Below, in pieces: positions 9,303 to 18,272 of a stretch of DNA of 64,000 bases. The notes beneath the pieces were generated by a model. It was given only the letters and a program-made list of their open reading frames with translations, was not told the origin of the DNA and did not search any database. The translations under genes were made by a program, and so were the position numbers. How positions within the stretch are numbered: position 1 is the stretch's first letter; every line of letters begins with the position of its first letter. Origin of the DNA: Bacteroidales bacterium (lineage in GTDB: Bacteria > Bacteroidota > Bacteroidia > Bacteroidales > UBA932); the NCBI GenBank assembly GCA_017935505.1, contig JAGBHM010000013.1, positions 27,594 to 91,593 on the forward strand, written 5' to 3'.

Positions 9303-10186
9303 TAATTATGCAGGAGAATCTGTCGATATCGGTAAATGGAAATTGCATCAGATGCGGAAGATGTGTAAAGGTTTGTCCGTCGGGCATATTTGAGATGGCT
9401 GGATATGGTGTGGATAAATCTGTTAAAATAGTTGATCTTCAGAAATGTATAGCATGCGGACATTGTTCGGCAGCCTGCCCTGTGGGAGCTGTTGACCATA
9501 CTCTTTTCCCTACAGAAAAAATACATCGGATCGATTACTCAAATATGCCTTCATCGGAGCAGGTGATGCTGCTGTGCAAGGCCAGACGTACCAACAGGGC
9601 ATTCTCAAAAGAGCCGGTTGCCAAAGAGCATGTCGATATGATTCTGGAGGCGGCACACAGGGCTCCTACGGCAAGCAATATGCAGAATGTTGAGTTTGTT
9701 GTTGTAAGCTCTCCTGAGAAGTTGAGGGAGATCCAGAAATTTGTTATAGAGGTATTTGGCTCACTGGTTAAAAAACTGGAGAATCCGCTGTTGAAGCCTC
9801 TGTTGAAGAGGATTGTAGGGCCTGTATACAGATATGTGCCAATATTTGAAAAGATGAAGGCCGATTATGCAAATGGCAACGACAGAATATTGCGTGGAGC
9901 CACTTGCGTAATTTTTATACATACTCCAAAGAGCTCCCGCTTTGGTGATGCAGATGCTAATCTTGCCTATGAAAACGGTTCACTTATGGCCGAAAGTCTC
10001 GGAATAAGCCAGCTTTATACAGGATTTGTATGTACTGCAATAAAGCAGCGTAAGGGTGTGCTTGAGAAGATGCTTGGGCTCTCACCGGACAGGGAGATAA
10101 AAGCTGGAATGGGACTTGGCATGCCTGAGTTCAGATATCCTAATTATATCGATAAAAAAGAACTGCAATTTACAGAAGTCAGATGA
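9299..10186 (+). CDS. Nitroreductase with N-terminal 2[4Fe-4S] ferredoxin domain
   Basis: 295 residues. Residues about 15-60 carry two ferredoxin cysteine sets, [12 protein letters not shown] and [12 protein letters not shown], enough for two [4Fe-4S] clusters. From about residue 90 a nitroreductase-fold FMN domain follows ([15 protein letters not shown], then [19 protein letters not shown]). The ferredoxin part probably supplies electrons to the FMN. The substrate is unknown; such fusions are common in anaerobes. The start overlaps dut by 4 bases and the stop overlaps murF by 4 bases. A second Met at residue 4 is an equally plausible start. Confidence 0.9.
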   Translation: MIIMQENLSISVNGNCIRCGRCVKVCPSGIFEMAGYGVDKSVKIVDLQKCIACGHCSAACPVGAVDHTLFPTEKIHRIDYSNMPSSEQVMLLCKARRTNRAFSKEPVAKEHVDMILEAAHRAPTASNMQNVEFVVVSSPEKLREIQKFVIEVFGSLVKKLENPLLKPLLKRIVGPVYRYVPIFEKMKADYANGNDRILRGATCVIFIHTPKSSRFGDADANLAYENGSLMAESLGISQLYTGFVCTAIKQRKGVLEKMLGLSPDREIKAGMGLGMPEFRYPNYIDKKELQFTEVR

Positions 10187-11556
10187 AAAATATAGAGACA
10201 GCCGATTTATATGAATTATTCAAGGCCTGCGGCTCTTCGGTATGTACCGACAGCCGGAGTGTGAAAGAGGGTGATATGTTTTTTGCCTTGAAGGGTGAGA
10301 ATTTTGACGGCAATAATTATGCTTGTGCAGCAATTGGAAAAGGGGCGGCATATGCTGTGGTGGACGATGCCGGCATATATGAGGCAAATCCGGATCTGCA
10401 ACAGAGGCTCGTTCTTGTAGAGAATGTGCTTGAGGCATTGCAGCAGTTGTCGAAATATAACAGATTGAGGTACAAGATCCCCGTAATTGCACTTACCGGA
10501 ACAAACGGCAAGACTACAACAAAAGAGCTCATTGCAGCTACACTCTCTGTGAAGTATAATGTGGTCTCTACCGCAGGCAATCTCAATAACCATATAGGAG
10601 TTCCGCTTACATTATTGAGAATCAATGAAGAGACTCAGGCTGCCGTGATAGAGATGGGCGCAAGCGCTCCTGGTGAGATAGAGACACTCGTGAATCTTGT
10701 CTGCCCAAGTTTTGGTCTTATAACAAATGTGGGAAAGGCCCATCTGCTGGGATTTGGTTCTTTTGAAGGGGTGAAAAAGACAAAAGGTGAGCTTTACGAT
10801 AATTTGGCACGGCATAAGAAGATAGCATTTGTGAATGTGGACAATCCGCATCTGATGGAGATGGCGCAGCAGTATGATTCTCTGCATATAGTGCCATATG
10901 GCCTGAAAAACAATTGTGTGGAGATTCTTGAAAATGAACCGGATAATCCGTTTCTCAGACTCGTCATGCCTAATCCTTGCCTTACAAGCGAGCCTGCAAG
11001 AATAGAGGTGAGGACAAATCTCATAGGAAAATATAATGCAGACAATGTCCTGGCAGCGTTATGCATATCATCATATTTTGATGTGGCAACGGAGGATGCT
11101 GTTGCTGCCATTGCGGCTTATGTGCCTTCCAACAACCGCTCCCAGATGACAAAGACTGAGAATAACACCCTTATAATTGATGCCTATAATGCCAACCCGA
11201 CAAGCATGAGGGCTTCGCTCGAAAACTTTGTTGCACTGAATCTCCAGAATAAGGTACTTGTTCTGGGTGATATGCGTGAATTGGGTGATGATTCTTTGAA
11301 GGAGCATTGTGATATTGTTGAGTATCTGCAGCATACAGGCGTGGAGAGAGCATTCCTTGTGGGTGGGGAGTTTTGTAGGGCTGTTGAGGCTGTTTCGCAG
11401 AAGAGCTCCGGCAAAGCATCTACCCTGCCACTGACTCTTTTTGCTGACTCGCAGCTTCTTAAGGAATATCTCAGTAAAGAACCTCTGAGGAACAAGACTA
11501 TATTGATAAAGGGCTCGAGGGGTATAAGACTCGAGAGAATATTTGAAGCACTCTAA
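10183..11556 (+). CDS. murF: UDP-N-acetylmuramoyl-tripeptide--D-alanyl-D-alanine ligase
   Basis: A 457-residue Mur ligase. The N-terminal domain has SVCTDSRSVKEGDMFFAL, the MurE/MurF UDP-substrate fold. The ATP loop is ALTGTNGKTTTKELI; AVIEMGASAPGEIETL and LITNVGKAHLLGFGS are central-domain motifs; IIDAYNANPTSMRASL and LVLGDMRELG are C-terminal signatures specific to MurF. It joins D-Ala-D-Ala to the UDP-MurNAc-tripeptide in the cytoplasm, the last soluble step of peptidoglycan precursor synthesis. Coupled to the preceding nitroreductase by a 4-base overlap. Confidence 0.96.
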   Translation: MKNIETADLYELFKACGSSVCTDSRSVKEGDMFFALKGENFDGNNYACAAIGKGAAYAVVDDAGIYEANPDLQQRLVLVENVLEALQQLSKYNRLRYKIPVIALTGTNGKTTTKELIAATLSVKYNVVSTAGNLNNHIGVPLTLLRINEETQAAVIEMGASAPGEIETLVNLVCPSFGLITNVGKAHLLGFGSFEGVKKTKGELYDNLARHKKIAFVNVDNPHLMEMAQQYDSLHIVPYGLKNNCVEILENEPDNPFLRLVMPNPCLTSEPARIEVRTNLIGKYNADNVLAALCISSYFDVATEDAVAAIAAYVPSNNRSQMTKTENNTLIIDAYNANPTSMRASLENFVALNLQNKVLVLGDMRELGDDSLKEHCDIVEYLQHTGVERAFLVGGEFCRAVEAVSQKSSGKASTLPLTLFADSQLLKEYLSKEPLRNKTILIKGSRGIRLERIFEAL

Positions 11557-11587
11557 AAGATTTAACTATTTAATAACCTATATGACT

Positions 11588-13120
11588 ATGAAAAAACTAT
11601 TATTTTGCCAGGCAAAATTATTGTCGGTATTATTTGTGGCAGTGCTTATGTCTGCCTGTGACAATGCTCCTAAATACAACAAATCAATTCCGGCAGGATT
11701 TGATGCATTGTGCCAAAGAGCTATAGATGAGTGGAAAGTTCCCGGAATGGCGGTTGCCGTTGTAAAAGATGGTGAGGTTGTATTTATGAAGGGTTACGGA
11801 AATGCCCGTCTTGGCGACTCTTTGAATGCACCTGTACCTGTAACACCTCAAACCCAATTTGTAATTGCTTCAACATCAAAGGCATTTACCTCGGGCTTGC
11901 TTGCAAATGTTATGGATGAGTATCCTGAAATCAAATGGGATGCTCCTGTGAAAAAGTATCTTCCCGATTTCAAGATGTATGATCCTTGGGTTACCGAGAA
12001 TTTCCAGGTAAGGGAGATAATGTCGCATCACAGCGGTTTCAATGCATATGCCCTGGATGATCTTCCAACTTGGGGTTATGACCGTGACGACCTCTACAGA
12101 ATCTACTCTGTATTGCAGCCTACATACAGTTTCCGCACAAAATATGCCTACAACAACAGCATGTATACCATCTCTGCAAAAATTATTGAGAAATATACAG
12201 GCAAAAGCTGGGATGAGGCAATTGCAGAGCGCATTTTTACACCGCTTGAGATGAAGAACAGTACAACCGGAAATGTGTCGTTCTATACCGCTGAGAATCT
12301 TGCTCAGGGTTACAGAATGAGAAAGGCTAAGGATAAAAATGAGATAGAGGTTGTACCGCGTACAGACAAGGATGATGCATTTGCATGGCTCTCAGCTGTA
12401 GCACCTGCAGGATTTGTAATCTCAACTGTTGAGGATATGGCAAATTGGGTGAAGATGCATCTCAACCATGGAACTTTCAATGGCAAACAGATAATCTCAC
12501 GCGAGAACCACGATATGCTCTTCTATCCTCAGACAATTACAGGCAGTGACTCTACACGCCTGACCAACTATGCACAAGGCTGGACAGTTGAGTATGGCCT
12601 CCAGGGACGCTATATCAGACACACCGGTCTTGCATACGGTTATACAGCACTCGTGGGACTTCATCCTGAGCTTAACCTCGGTTTCGTATTTCTTACAAAT
12701 AACGGAAGCTCTTCAGACCCACAATCTGCTATCGGACGTGATTTGATTGAGCTCTATAAAGGCAATGCTCCACACCATTTTGATGAGTATCTTGCAGATT
12801 ATCTGGAGGATCTGTTCAGCGAGGAGAAAGACGAGAAAAAACCGGAAGAGACTCCTGTGGCAGCTTTGGCAAATAAAGCTTATGTGGGCAACTACACCCT
12901 CGAACCATTTGGTACCGCAAAGGTGTATGAGAAGGATGGCAGCCTCTACTTTAATTTGCGCAAGGTAGATGCTCAACTTGATCACAAGAATGGAAATGTG
13001 TTCAAATTCTATCAGCCTGGTTCCGGCACATTTGATCTCACTTTTACTGTGAAGGGTGGTAGAGCGCAATCTCTTACCTTTAATATAAATGACCCTGTAG
13101 GTGAGTTTGTAAGGAGATAG
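11588..13120 (+). CDS. Serine beta-lactamase/penicillin-binding-protein-like lipoprotein hydrolase
   Basis: About 510 residues. A lipoprotein signal (VLFVAVLMSACDNA) leads into a class C beta-lactamase fold: SxxK motif STSK (Ser about 95, Lys about 98), YxN motif YNN in KYAYNNSMYT, and HTG in the third-motif position (IRHTGLAYGYTALVG). A Glu/Lys-rich linker is followed by a C-terminal beta domain from about residue 420 (AYVGNYTLEPFGTAKVY), the DUF3471-type module found on many such hydrolases. It probably acts in the periplasm as an esterase, peptidase or D-amino-peptide hydrolase; antibiotic resistance cannot be assumed. ATG at 11588 was chosen because upstream in-frame ATGs give poor signal peptides or overlap murF; ATG at 11582 is an alternative. 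The LytTR gene begins 6 bases after its stop. Confidence 0.88.
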   Translation: MKKLLFCQAKLLSVLFVAVLMSACDNAPKYNKSIPAGFDALCQRAIDEWKVPGMAVAVVKDGEVVFMKGYGNARLGDSLNAPVPVTPQTQFVIASTSKAFTSGLLANVMDEYPEIKWDAPVKKYLPDFKMYDPWVTENFQVREIMSHHSGFNAYALDDLPTWGYDRDDLYRIYSVLQPTYSFRTKYAYNNSMYTISAKIIEKYTGKSWDEAIAERIFTPLEMKNSTTGNVSFYTAENLAQGYRMRKAKDKNEIEVVPRTDKDDAFAWLSAVAPAGFVISTVEDMANWVKMHLNHGTFNGKQIISRENHDMLFYPQTITGSDSTRLTNYAQGWTVEYGLQGRYIRHTGLAYGYTALVGLHPELNLGFVFLTNNGSSSDPQSAIGRDLIELYKGNAPHHFDEYLADYLEDLFSEEKDEKKPEETPVAALANKAYVGNYTLEPFGTAKVYEKDGSLYFNLRKVDAQLDHKNGNVFKFYQPGSGTFDLTFTVKGGRAQSLTFNINDPVGEFVRR

Positions 13121-13126
13121 CAGACC

Positions 13127-13498
13127 ATGAAAAACATTTATCTGCACCTTAATACAAGGGATGAGTTCCTCAGAATGGATATCAGCAAGATTGTCTATTT
13201 TGAGGCCGACGGCAATTATACCAATATTGTGCTTGCAAACAAACTTAAAAGCGTTGTCTGCATGAATCTGGCCCATATGCAGCAGATTCTCACTGACAGC
13301 CTTAAGGAGAATGCCAGAACATTTGTGAGAGTCGGTAAGAAATATATCATCAACCATGCATATGTTTGTCAGATAAATGTGTTGAGACAGAATCTTGTTT
13401 TGAGCGACGGCGCCAGCTTTACATTTCAGCTCGATATATCAAAAGAGGCTCTCAAGGGGTTGAGGGAGCTCTATCTGGCACCGTCGGGAAAAGAGTAA
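13127..13498 (+). CDS. LytTR-type DNA-binding protein, stand-alone
   Basis: A 123-residue protein made up almost entirely of a LytTR domain: ISKIVYFEADGNYTNIVL near the N terminus, then FVRVGKKYIINHAYVCQI, both characteristic of LytTR DNA-binding folds. There is no receiver domain, membrane segment or other sensor, so any input must come from another protein. It lies 6 bases after the beta-lactamase-like gene and 11 bases before the FHA-like gene, so it is probably in one transcript with the signalling block and may regulate it. LytTR proteins bind repeated promoter sites; I did not find a convincing repeated pair nearby. Confidence 0.88.
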   Translation: MKNIYLHLNTRDEFLRMDISKIVYFEADGNYTNIVLANKLKSVVCMNLAHMQQILTDSLKENARTFVRVGKKYIINHAYVCQINVLRQNLVLSDGASFTFQLDISKEALKGLRELYLAPSGKE

Positions 13499-13509
13499 AT
13501 ATTTGAAAT

Positions 13510-14280
13510 ATGCAAAGATTAAAGGAGAAAACGATTCTTATAGGCAAGGAGCCTTCTCAAGGACGCCTTCTTATTGCAATGAAGTTAAATGGGCAGTATA
13601 AGGTTGCAGCACTCGGTGCAGCAGGAAGCGTACCCAATTCGGTAAGCCGCTGCAATCCTGCGGAGGAAATTGCCCATTGCAAGATTGTGACAGATGCCAA
13701 CGGCTCAATGACAATCACCAATCTCAAGCCTCAAAATATGACATATGTGAATGGTTCTGAGATTCTTGCCAAGAAAATAACAATGGAGAGCAGTGTGGCT
13801 CTGGGCAAAGATATGTTCCAGATTGATCTGGCAGCAGTAATGGATGCTGCGCTCAAGCTTGTGAGTTCTGTTCCGCCGCCGCCTGTGTCGATAAAGCATC
13901 TGGAGGCAGTGTGGAGTGAATATGAAAGTACAAATGAGGCCATAGCACAACGCCAGCAGGAGAAGGGTCGCAGAAGGATGCTTCCAATGATCATAGGTTC
14001 TGTTTCGGGATTGGTGGCACCTCTTCTGGCAGCAGTTTCGAGCAGCAGTACCCTTTTTGTAACTGCACCGATATCAATAATATCGTTTGTGATATATTTT
14101 AAAATATACAATGAAAAGGATACAACTCTCGAAGAGCGCAAGGCTGCCCAGGATGCATTGATCGACAATTATGTATGTCCTCATGAGCATTGCAGGCACT
14201 ATGTGGGGCAACAGCCTTATAAAGTGTTGAGGCAGAACAAAAAATGTCCATATTGCGGTGGCGGATGGATTGAAAAATGA
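13510..14280 (+). CDS. Degenerate FHA-like protein with membrane hairpin and C-terminal zinc ribbon
   Basis: 256 residues, not a clear member of a named family. Residues about 1-115 read like a divergent FHA beta sandwich (KTILIGKEPSQGRLLIAM, then HCKIVTDANGSMTITNL and TYVNGSEI), but the canonical GR and SxxH phosphothreonine-binding residues are not obvious. Residues about 155-200 form two adjacent hydrophobic helices (MIIGSVSGLVAPLLAAV, then a second ending in FVIYFKIYN). The C terminus has CPHEHC and CPYCGGG, a four-cysteine zinc ribbon. The likely topology has both ends in the cytoplasm with a membrane hairpin. It sits between the LytTR gene and the first kinase and may be a phosphoprotein adaptor; that role is inferred. 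Confidence 0.65.
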   Translation: MQRLKEKTILIGKEPSQGRLLIAMKLNGQYKVAALGAAGSVPNSVSRCNPAEEIAHCKIVTDANGSMTITNLKPQNMTYVNGSEILAKKITMESSVALGKDMFQIDLAAVMDAALKLVSSVPPPPVSIKHLEAVWSEYESTNEAIAQRQQEKGRRRMLPMIIGSVSGLVAPLLAAVSSSSTLFVTAPISIISFVIYFKIYNEKDTTLEERKAAQDALIDNYVCPHEHCRHYVGQQPYKVLRQNKKCPYCGGGWIEK

Positions 14281-14308
14281 TGATTTGTGATTAATAGAAT
14301 TTGATATT

Positions 14309-16063
14309 ATGCAACTAACGCAGAATTCACTTCTTCAGAACGGGAAATACCGTATAGAGAAGGTGCTCGGCCAAGGAGGTTTTGGTATCACCTATCTGGG
14401 TGAGCAGGTTGCCCTGGGCCGCAAGGTGGCCATAAAGGAGTTCTTTATGAAGGAGTATTGCAACCGCAATACGGCAACTTCACATGTATCTGTCGGTTCT
14501 CAAGGCAGTAAGGATACAGTAGACAGATTCCGACTCAAGTTTATAAAGGAGGCGCAGCTGATAGCCGGTCTCAACCATCCTAATATTATCAGAATCCATG
14601 ATATTTTTGAAGAGAATGGCACAGCATATTATGTGATGGAATATCAGGAGGGTGGTTCTCTCTCTGAATACCTTAAAATGCGTGGAGTATTGGGAGAAGA
14701 GGAGGCTCTCTATTTTATACGGCAAATAGCAGGGGCTCTTGAATATATTCATGAGAAGAAGATCAATCATCTCGATGTGAAACCTGGAAACATATTGCTC
14801 AATGAGACCAATGATGCGGTTCTGATTGATTTCGGCCTTTCAAAACGGTATGACGATGAGGGCAATCAGACCAGCACAACCCCTGTGGGTATAAGTCACG
14901 GTTATGCGCCTCTGGAGCAGTACAAGAGGGGCGGAGTTGGTATCTTTTCTCCAGCAACAGACATTTACTCACTTGGAGCCACTCTGTATAAACTTCTCAC
15001 CGGCAATACGCCGCCGGAGGCCAATGATGTGATGGAGGATGGACTGCCTGCGATGCCTTCGAATATTTCGGGAAAGATCCGTAATGCAATAGTGAGTGCA
15101 ATGACTCCGGCGCGCAGCAAACGTCCTCAGAGCATTGATGAGTTCCTGCAGATGCTCGGCGAGGCAGAGGGGAAAAAGAACCAGAAGTCAAAGGCTAAAA
15201 AAACAGAGAAAAAGCCCAATGTAGAGGATGAAGAGACATCTTTTACCGATACTGTTTCTGATAAAAAGAAGATAACTGATGAAAAGAAGAAACAGGAGAT
15301 TAAAGATGATGATTCTCAAGAACTTCCGGTATACAAGCGCAGGCATTGGATTGTGAATTTAGGATATATCTGCTACATGTTATGGATTGTATTCTGGTCT
15401 TTTGTCTTGCCATTGTGTGTACGGGGTGATGATTTTGATTGGGGTGCTATTTCTATTCTTTGTGCCACTTTTTGTCTGGATTCTGTGATACGTATGTGGA
15501 GAAATCAGAGGAATGCTTGGTATTTGCTGTTTATAGGAACTCTGGCTATGTGTGCGTTAGGATTCTATTATGATTGTACAGGTCATTCTGACGATCTTTT
15601 TCTTGCAGGTATGGCATTGCTTTTTACCTATGCAGTATTTTTTGTTGTTCTGCTTATTTTCAAAAAGAATGGGAAGTCTGCTTTCAAGCTGTTGAAAGAG
15701 GGTGAGTCTGTAAGCATCTTTAGTGAATTGGCAGTTCTAAAACAACGCCATTGGGTAGTAAATGTTACAACTGGTGTCATCATTTTTGGAGCTGTGTTAT
15801 GTGGCTTTTCATTTTCTTATTATACATTGTGGCCATCGGTTATAGGTTTGATATACAGTCTTTATCTTGGATTGAGGAATTGCAAAGAGAGTATAGTTAT
15901 AGCCATTATTTTTATATTTGGTGGTTTGTTTGTTGATATTGTGAATGGAGATATGGAATGGAATTATCCATTTTGGATACTTGTAATTCTTTGCTATATG
16001 CTTCAGTTTGCAGTGCTGTTCATCCGTAAAAACGGCAAGTCGGCGTTGTCATTGATGAGGTAA
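14309..16063 (+). CDS. Membrane-bound Ser/Thr protein kinase with duplicated C-terminal membrane domain
   Basis: 584 residues. The kinase domain occupies about 1-290: glycine loop VLGQGGFGITYLG, ATP-binding lysine in VAIKEF (Lys about 43), catalytic loop HLDVKPGN (Asp about 156), DFG in LIDFGLSKRY (Asp about 174), and YAPLEQY in place of APE. The residue before the catalytic Asp is Leu, so this is a non-RD kinase. A Lys/Glu/Asp-rich cytoplasmic linker covers about 290-340. The rest is two tandem copies of a roughly 110-residue membrane unit, each starting RHW(I/V)VN and ending KNGKSA, with about four hydrophobic helices each. No extracytoplasmic sensor domain is visible. It is expected to phosphorylate Ser/Thr on proteins encoded nearby, opposed by the PP2C at 19611. 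The gene starts 28 bases after the FHA-like gene. Confidence 0.93.
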   Translation: MQLTQNSLLQNGKYRIEKVLGQGGFGITYLGEQVALGRKVAIKEFFMKEYCNRNTATSHVSVGSQGSKDTVDRFRLKFIKEAQLIAGLNHPNIIRIHDIFEENGTAYYVMEYQEGGSLSEYLKMRGVLGEEEALYFIRQIAGALEYIHEKKINHLDVKPGNILLNETNDAVLIDFGLSKRYDDEGNQTSTTPVGISHGYAPLEQYKRGGVGIFSPATDIYSLGATLYKLLTGNTPPEANDVMEDGLPAMPSNISGKIRNAIVSAMTPARSKRPQSIDEFLQMLGEAEGKKNQKSKAKKTEKKPNVEDEETSFTDTVSDKKKITDEKKKQEIKDDDSQELPVYKRRHWIVNLGYICYMLWIVFWSFVLPLCVRGDDFDWGAISILCATFCLDSVIRMWRNQRNAWYLLFIGTLAMCALGFYYDCTGHSDDLFLAGMALLFTYAVFFVVLLIFKKNGKSAFKLLKEGESVSIFSELAVLKQRHWVVNVTTGVIIFGAVLCGFSFSYYTLWPSVIGLIYSLYLGLRNCKESIVIAIIFIFGGLFVDIVNGDMEWNYPFWILVILCYMLQFAVLFIRKNGKSALSLMR

Positions 16064-16117
16064 ATTCTGCATTTTGTGTATTAATCCCGCCATTTCATAC
16101 AGAATGGGATGAAATGC

Positions 16118-16148
16118 TTGCAGCGGAGAATTGAGGTGCATACATTTG
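16118..16148 (+). promoter_or_regulatory. Promoter for the second half of the signalling block
   Basis: TTG (16118-16120), a 20-base spacer and TACATTTG (16141-16148) fit the Bacteroidota -33/-7 pattern. Transcription would start near 16155, about 25 bases before the gene at 16181. An 8-bp inverted repeat, CATTTCAT (16091-16098) with ATGAAATG (16109-16116), lies just upstream and could be an operator or end the kinase transcript. Confidence 0.6.
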
Positions 16149-16180
16149 CAGAAGAATAACACCTGAAAAACGTTAAGGAT

Positions 16181-17026
16181 ATGAAAAAAGAGACAAAATC
16201 TAAGATAAAATCTGATTTGGCAACAAGTGCCGGATCTTCGGTTGGTGCAACTATTGGTGTTATGACCGGTAATATTCTGGCTGCAGATGAACCTGAAAAA
16301 GCTGAAGCTGGTCATCCGGAATTGACAGATGAGCCTGAGCCGGCAGAGGCCTCTGAGCATATAGAGCATCAGGTGTCTGCTTCTCAGCCGCAATATAACC
16401 GTAATGCCGGCCCCACAGCGCAAGCCGCACAAACATCACAGCAGACACAAAGATCACAAACTGTGCAGAGTCCGCAATCATCCCAGACTTCTCAATCAGA
16501 AGATGCAGGACCAGTGGAGAAGCCTCAGCCTGCAAGAGAATCTGAGACTGTAGAGCATTCTCAAGTTTCAGAGCAGTCCAACACTTCAGGGCAGCAACAG
16601 GAGACATCAAGACCGGAGCAGAGTGTGCAAAATGGGCAGTCGGAGCAGGCAAGAGGTGATGGACAGGTTCATAATGCTGTGCTGCATGAAGAAGTTACAG
16701 AAGAGGAGAGTGAAATAGTTGTGGTAGGCAGGGGCATTATTGAAAATGAAGCAGGGGAACAGATGGATGTGGCTGTTTTGCAGATGGATAACGAAATGGC
16801 AATGCTTGTTGATGGAGATATAGATGGTATTGCAGATGTATTGATAGTGGACGAAAACGGAAATGAGAGGATTGATGAAGGGGAGATGATAAGCCTGGAT
16901 AACGGAGAGATCCGGATGGATGCGTTCCAGGTGGATCCTGTCGCAGTAAATACAAATGATACATTGGCCTGCAATAATGAAGAGGATTATGTAAATGATG
17001 CCAATGTAGAAGATTATATTGCTTAA
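16181..17026 (+). CDS. Exported or membrane-anchored acidic protein with one calcium-loop module (unknown function)
   Basis: 281 residues, not matched to a named family. A basic N terminus (MKKETKSKIKSDLATSAG) leads to a glycine-rich hydrophobic stretch ending GNILAADEP, which could be a signal peptide or a single membrane anchor. Residues about 40-170 are low-complexity Gln/Ser/Thr/Glu, apparently disordered. From about 177 there is a compact module: IVVVGRGIIENE, then LVDGDIDGIADVLIVDENG, then IDEGEM, whose Asp spacing resembles EF-hand or dockerin calcium loops. The same module occurs twice in the next protein. The gene follows its own likely promoter and precedes its paralogue by 18 bases. 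It may be a surface or periplasmic ligand of the kinase system; this is a guess from position. Confidence 0.7.
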   Translation: MKKETKSKIKSDLATSAGSSVGATIGVMTGNILAADEPEKAEAGHPELTDEPEPAEASEHIEHQVSASQPQYNRNAGPTAQAAQTSQQTQRSQTVQSPQSSQTSQSEDAGPVEKPQPARESETVEHSQVSEQSNTSGQQQETSRPEQSVQNGQSEQARGDGQVHNAVLHEEVTEEESEIVVVGRGIIENEAGEQMDVAVLQMDNEMAMLVDGDIDGIADVLIVDENGNERIDEGEMISLDNGEIRMDAFQVDPVAVNTNDTLACNNEEDYVNDANVEDYIA

Positions 17027-17044
17027 CAATTAAAACTTACAGAT

Positions 17045-18265
17045 ATGAAAAACGAGGAAACTGCTTACAGCGAGAAAACACAATACGAAGAATCACAGGT
17101 TAATGTACAGCCTGAAAAAGAAAATGTAGAGAACAAATCTGCAGAAAAGGAAAATTCGGAAAAAGAGAACTCAGGGAAGGAGCCTCTATGGAAAAAGGCA
17201 GCCTCTGGAATGGGTATGGGCATATTGTTGGGCAGCATATCATCTTTTGCAACAACAAAAGCGTTTGCCGGAGAAGAGAATGAGGCGGTAGAAGAAGAAA
17301 CAGTATCAGAAGAGCAGCCTGCATGGTCCGACGGAGATGTGGATATTGCATCCGGAGTTACTGATGATATGTCATTCTCACAAGCTTTCAGTGCTGCCCG
17401 TGCCGAAGTTGGTAGCGGAGGATGTTTCGAGTGGAGAGGAAATGTCTACTCTACATTCACAGCTGAGGAGTGGAACAGCATGTCTGCCGAGGAGAAGGCT
17501 GAGTATAATGACCATTTCAGCTGGGGTGGCAGCGGCGCATCAGAAAATAATGAGACTGCTGCAGAAAATTCTGCTGCAAATGAGACTGTGGCAAATGATG
17601 CGACATCGCAGAGCAATGGCGGTCAGGCCGCTGGAACTAGAACTGCAGAATCTCAGGCATCTGAGTCTCAAACATCAGACAACCACACCTCAAATAATCA
17701 GGCTTCAGGAAATAATATTGCTGAAAATCAAAATGGAGAGGAGGGGGATGTTGAAGTGGTTGATGTTTGGCATTTTAATGATATTGGCGGAAACGGTGCA
17801 CATGTAAAGATAGATGGCGAGGATTATCTACTTGTCGATTATGATGGGGATGGTAAATTTGATGTAGCAGCTGCAGATTTTAATGGTGATGGTCATTTTT
17901 CAGATGATGAAAGCGCGGATATCTCGGATCTGGATTTGAAAGTCAGTGATTTGACAGATGAGCCGATTCGTGAAGAGCAGGAGGCAGAAGATGTTGTAAT
18001 ACTTGGTGTAACGCATGTTGAAGAAACTGGAGGAAACGCTGCCGGACTTATTGTTGACAACAATATGGTAGTATTGGTGGATGTGGATGGTAATGACGAT
18101 AAATTTGATTTCATGGTGTCGGATAGCAATGGTGATGGAACTATCTCAGAAAATGAAATAAATGAAATGACAAATGTTTCCAACATGGATTTGAAAGTGA
18201 GCGATTTTGAGGAGGCATCGGATCTGTATGCAGATAATGGAGGTGATTATATAAGTGAAAACTAG
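17045..18265 (+). CDS. Exported or anchored acidic protein with two calcium-loop modules (unknown function)
   Basis: 406 residues. The very acidic, Ser/Thr-containing N terminus (about 1-55) would be cytoplasmic if the following hydrophobic segment (GMGMGILLGSISSFATTKAFA) is an anchor; the AFA-G junction also resembles a signal-peptidase site. Residues about 110-165 form a small domain rich in conserved-looking aromatics (SFSQAFSAARAEVG, then FEWRGNVYSTF and EEWNSMSAEEK). A low-complexity Asn/Ser/Glu/Ala linker follows. Two copies of a roughly 75-residue module (about 233-310 and 316-392) each contain paired Asp loops: LVDYDGDGKFDV with DFNGDGHFSDDE, and LVDVDGNDDKFDF with DSNGDGTISENE, each followed by DLKVSD. 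The stop lies 7 bases before the caspase start. Calcium binding is inferred from loop spacing. Confidence 0.72.
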   Translation: MKNEETAYSEKTQYEESQVNVQPEKENVENKSAEKENSEKENSGKEPLWKKAASGMGMGILLGSISSFATTKAFAGEENEAVEEETVSEEQPAWSDGDVDIASGVTDDMSFSQAFSAARAEVGSGGCFEWRGNVYSTFTAEEWNSMSAEEKAEYNDHFSWGGSGASENNETAAENSAANETVANDATSQSNGGQAAGTRTAESQASESQTSDNHTSNNQASGNNIAENQNGEEGDVEVVDVWHFNDIGGNGAHVKIDGEDYLLVDYDGDGKFDVAAADFNGDGHFSDDESADISDLDLKVSDLTDEPIREEQEAEDVVILGVTHVEETGGNAAGLIVDNNMVVLVDVDGNDDKFDFMVSDSNGDGTISENEINEMTNVSNMDLKVSDFEEASDLYADNGGDYISEN

Positions 18266-18272
18266 AATAATT

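Noticed and set aside
11588..13120. An antibiotic-resistance beta-lactamase
   Set aside because: The class C-type motifs are shared by many esterases and peptidases, and the protein is a lipoprotein with a C-terminal DUF3471-type domain; resistance is not supported.
16400..16660. Possible short tandem DNA repeats or a CRISPR-like array
   Set aside because: The repetition is codon-level Gln/Ser/Thr low complexity within a protein linker; there are no constant repeats with unique spacers.
16607..17029. Minus-strand frames opposite the calcium-loop genes
   Set aside because: They have shadow-like composition, no recognisable motif and no promoter, while the plus strand has a clear coding signal.
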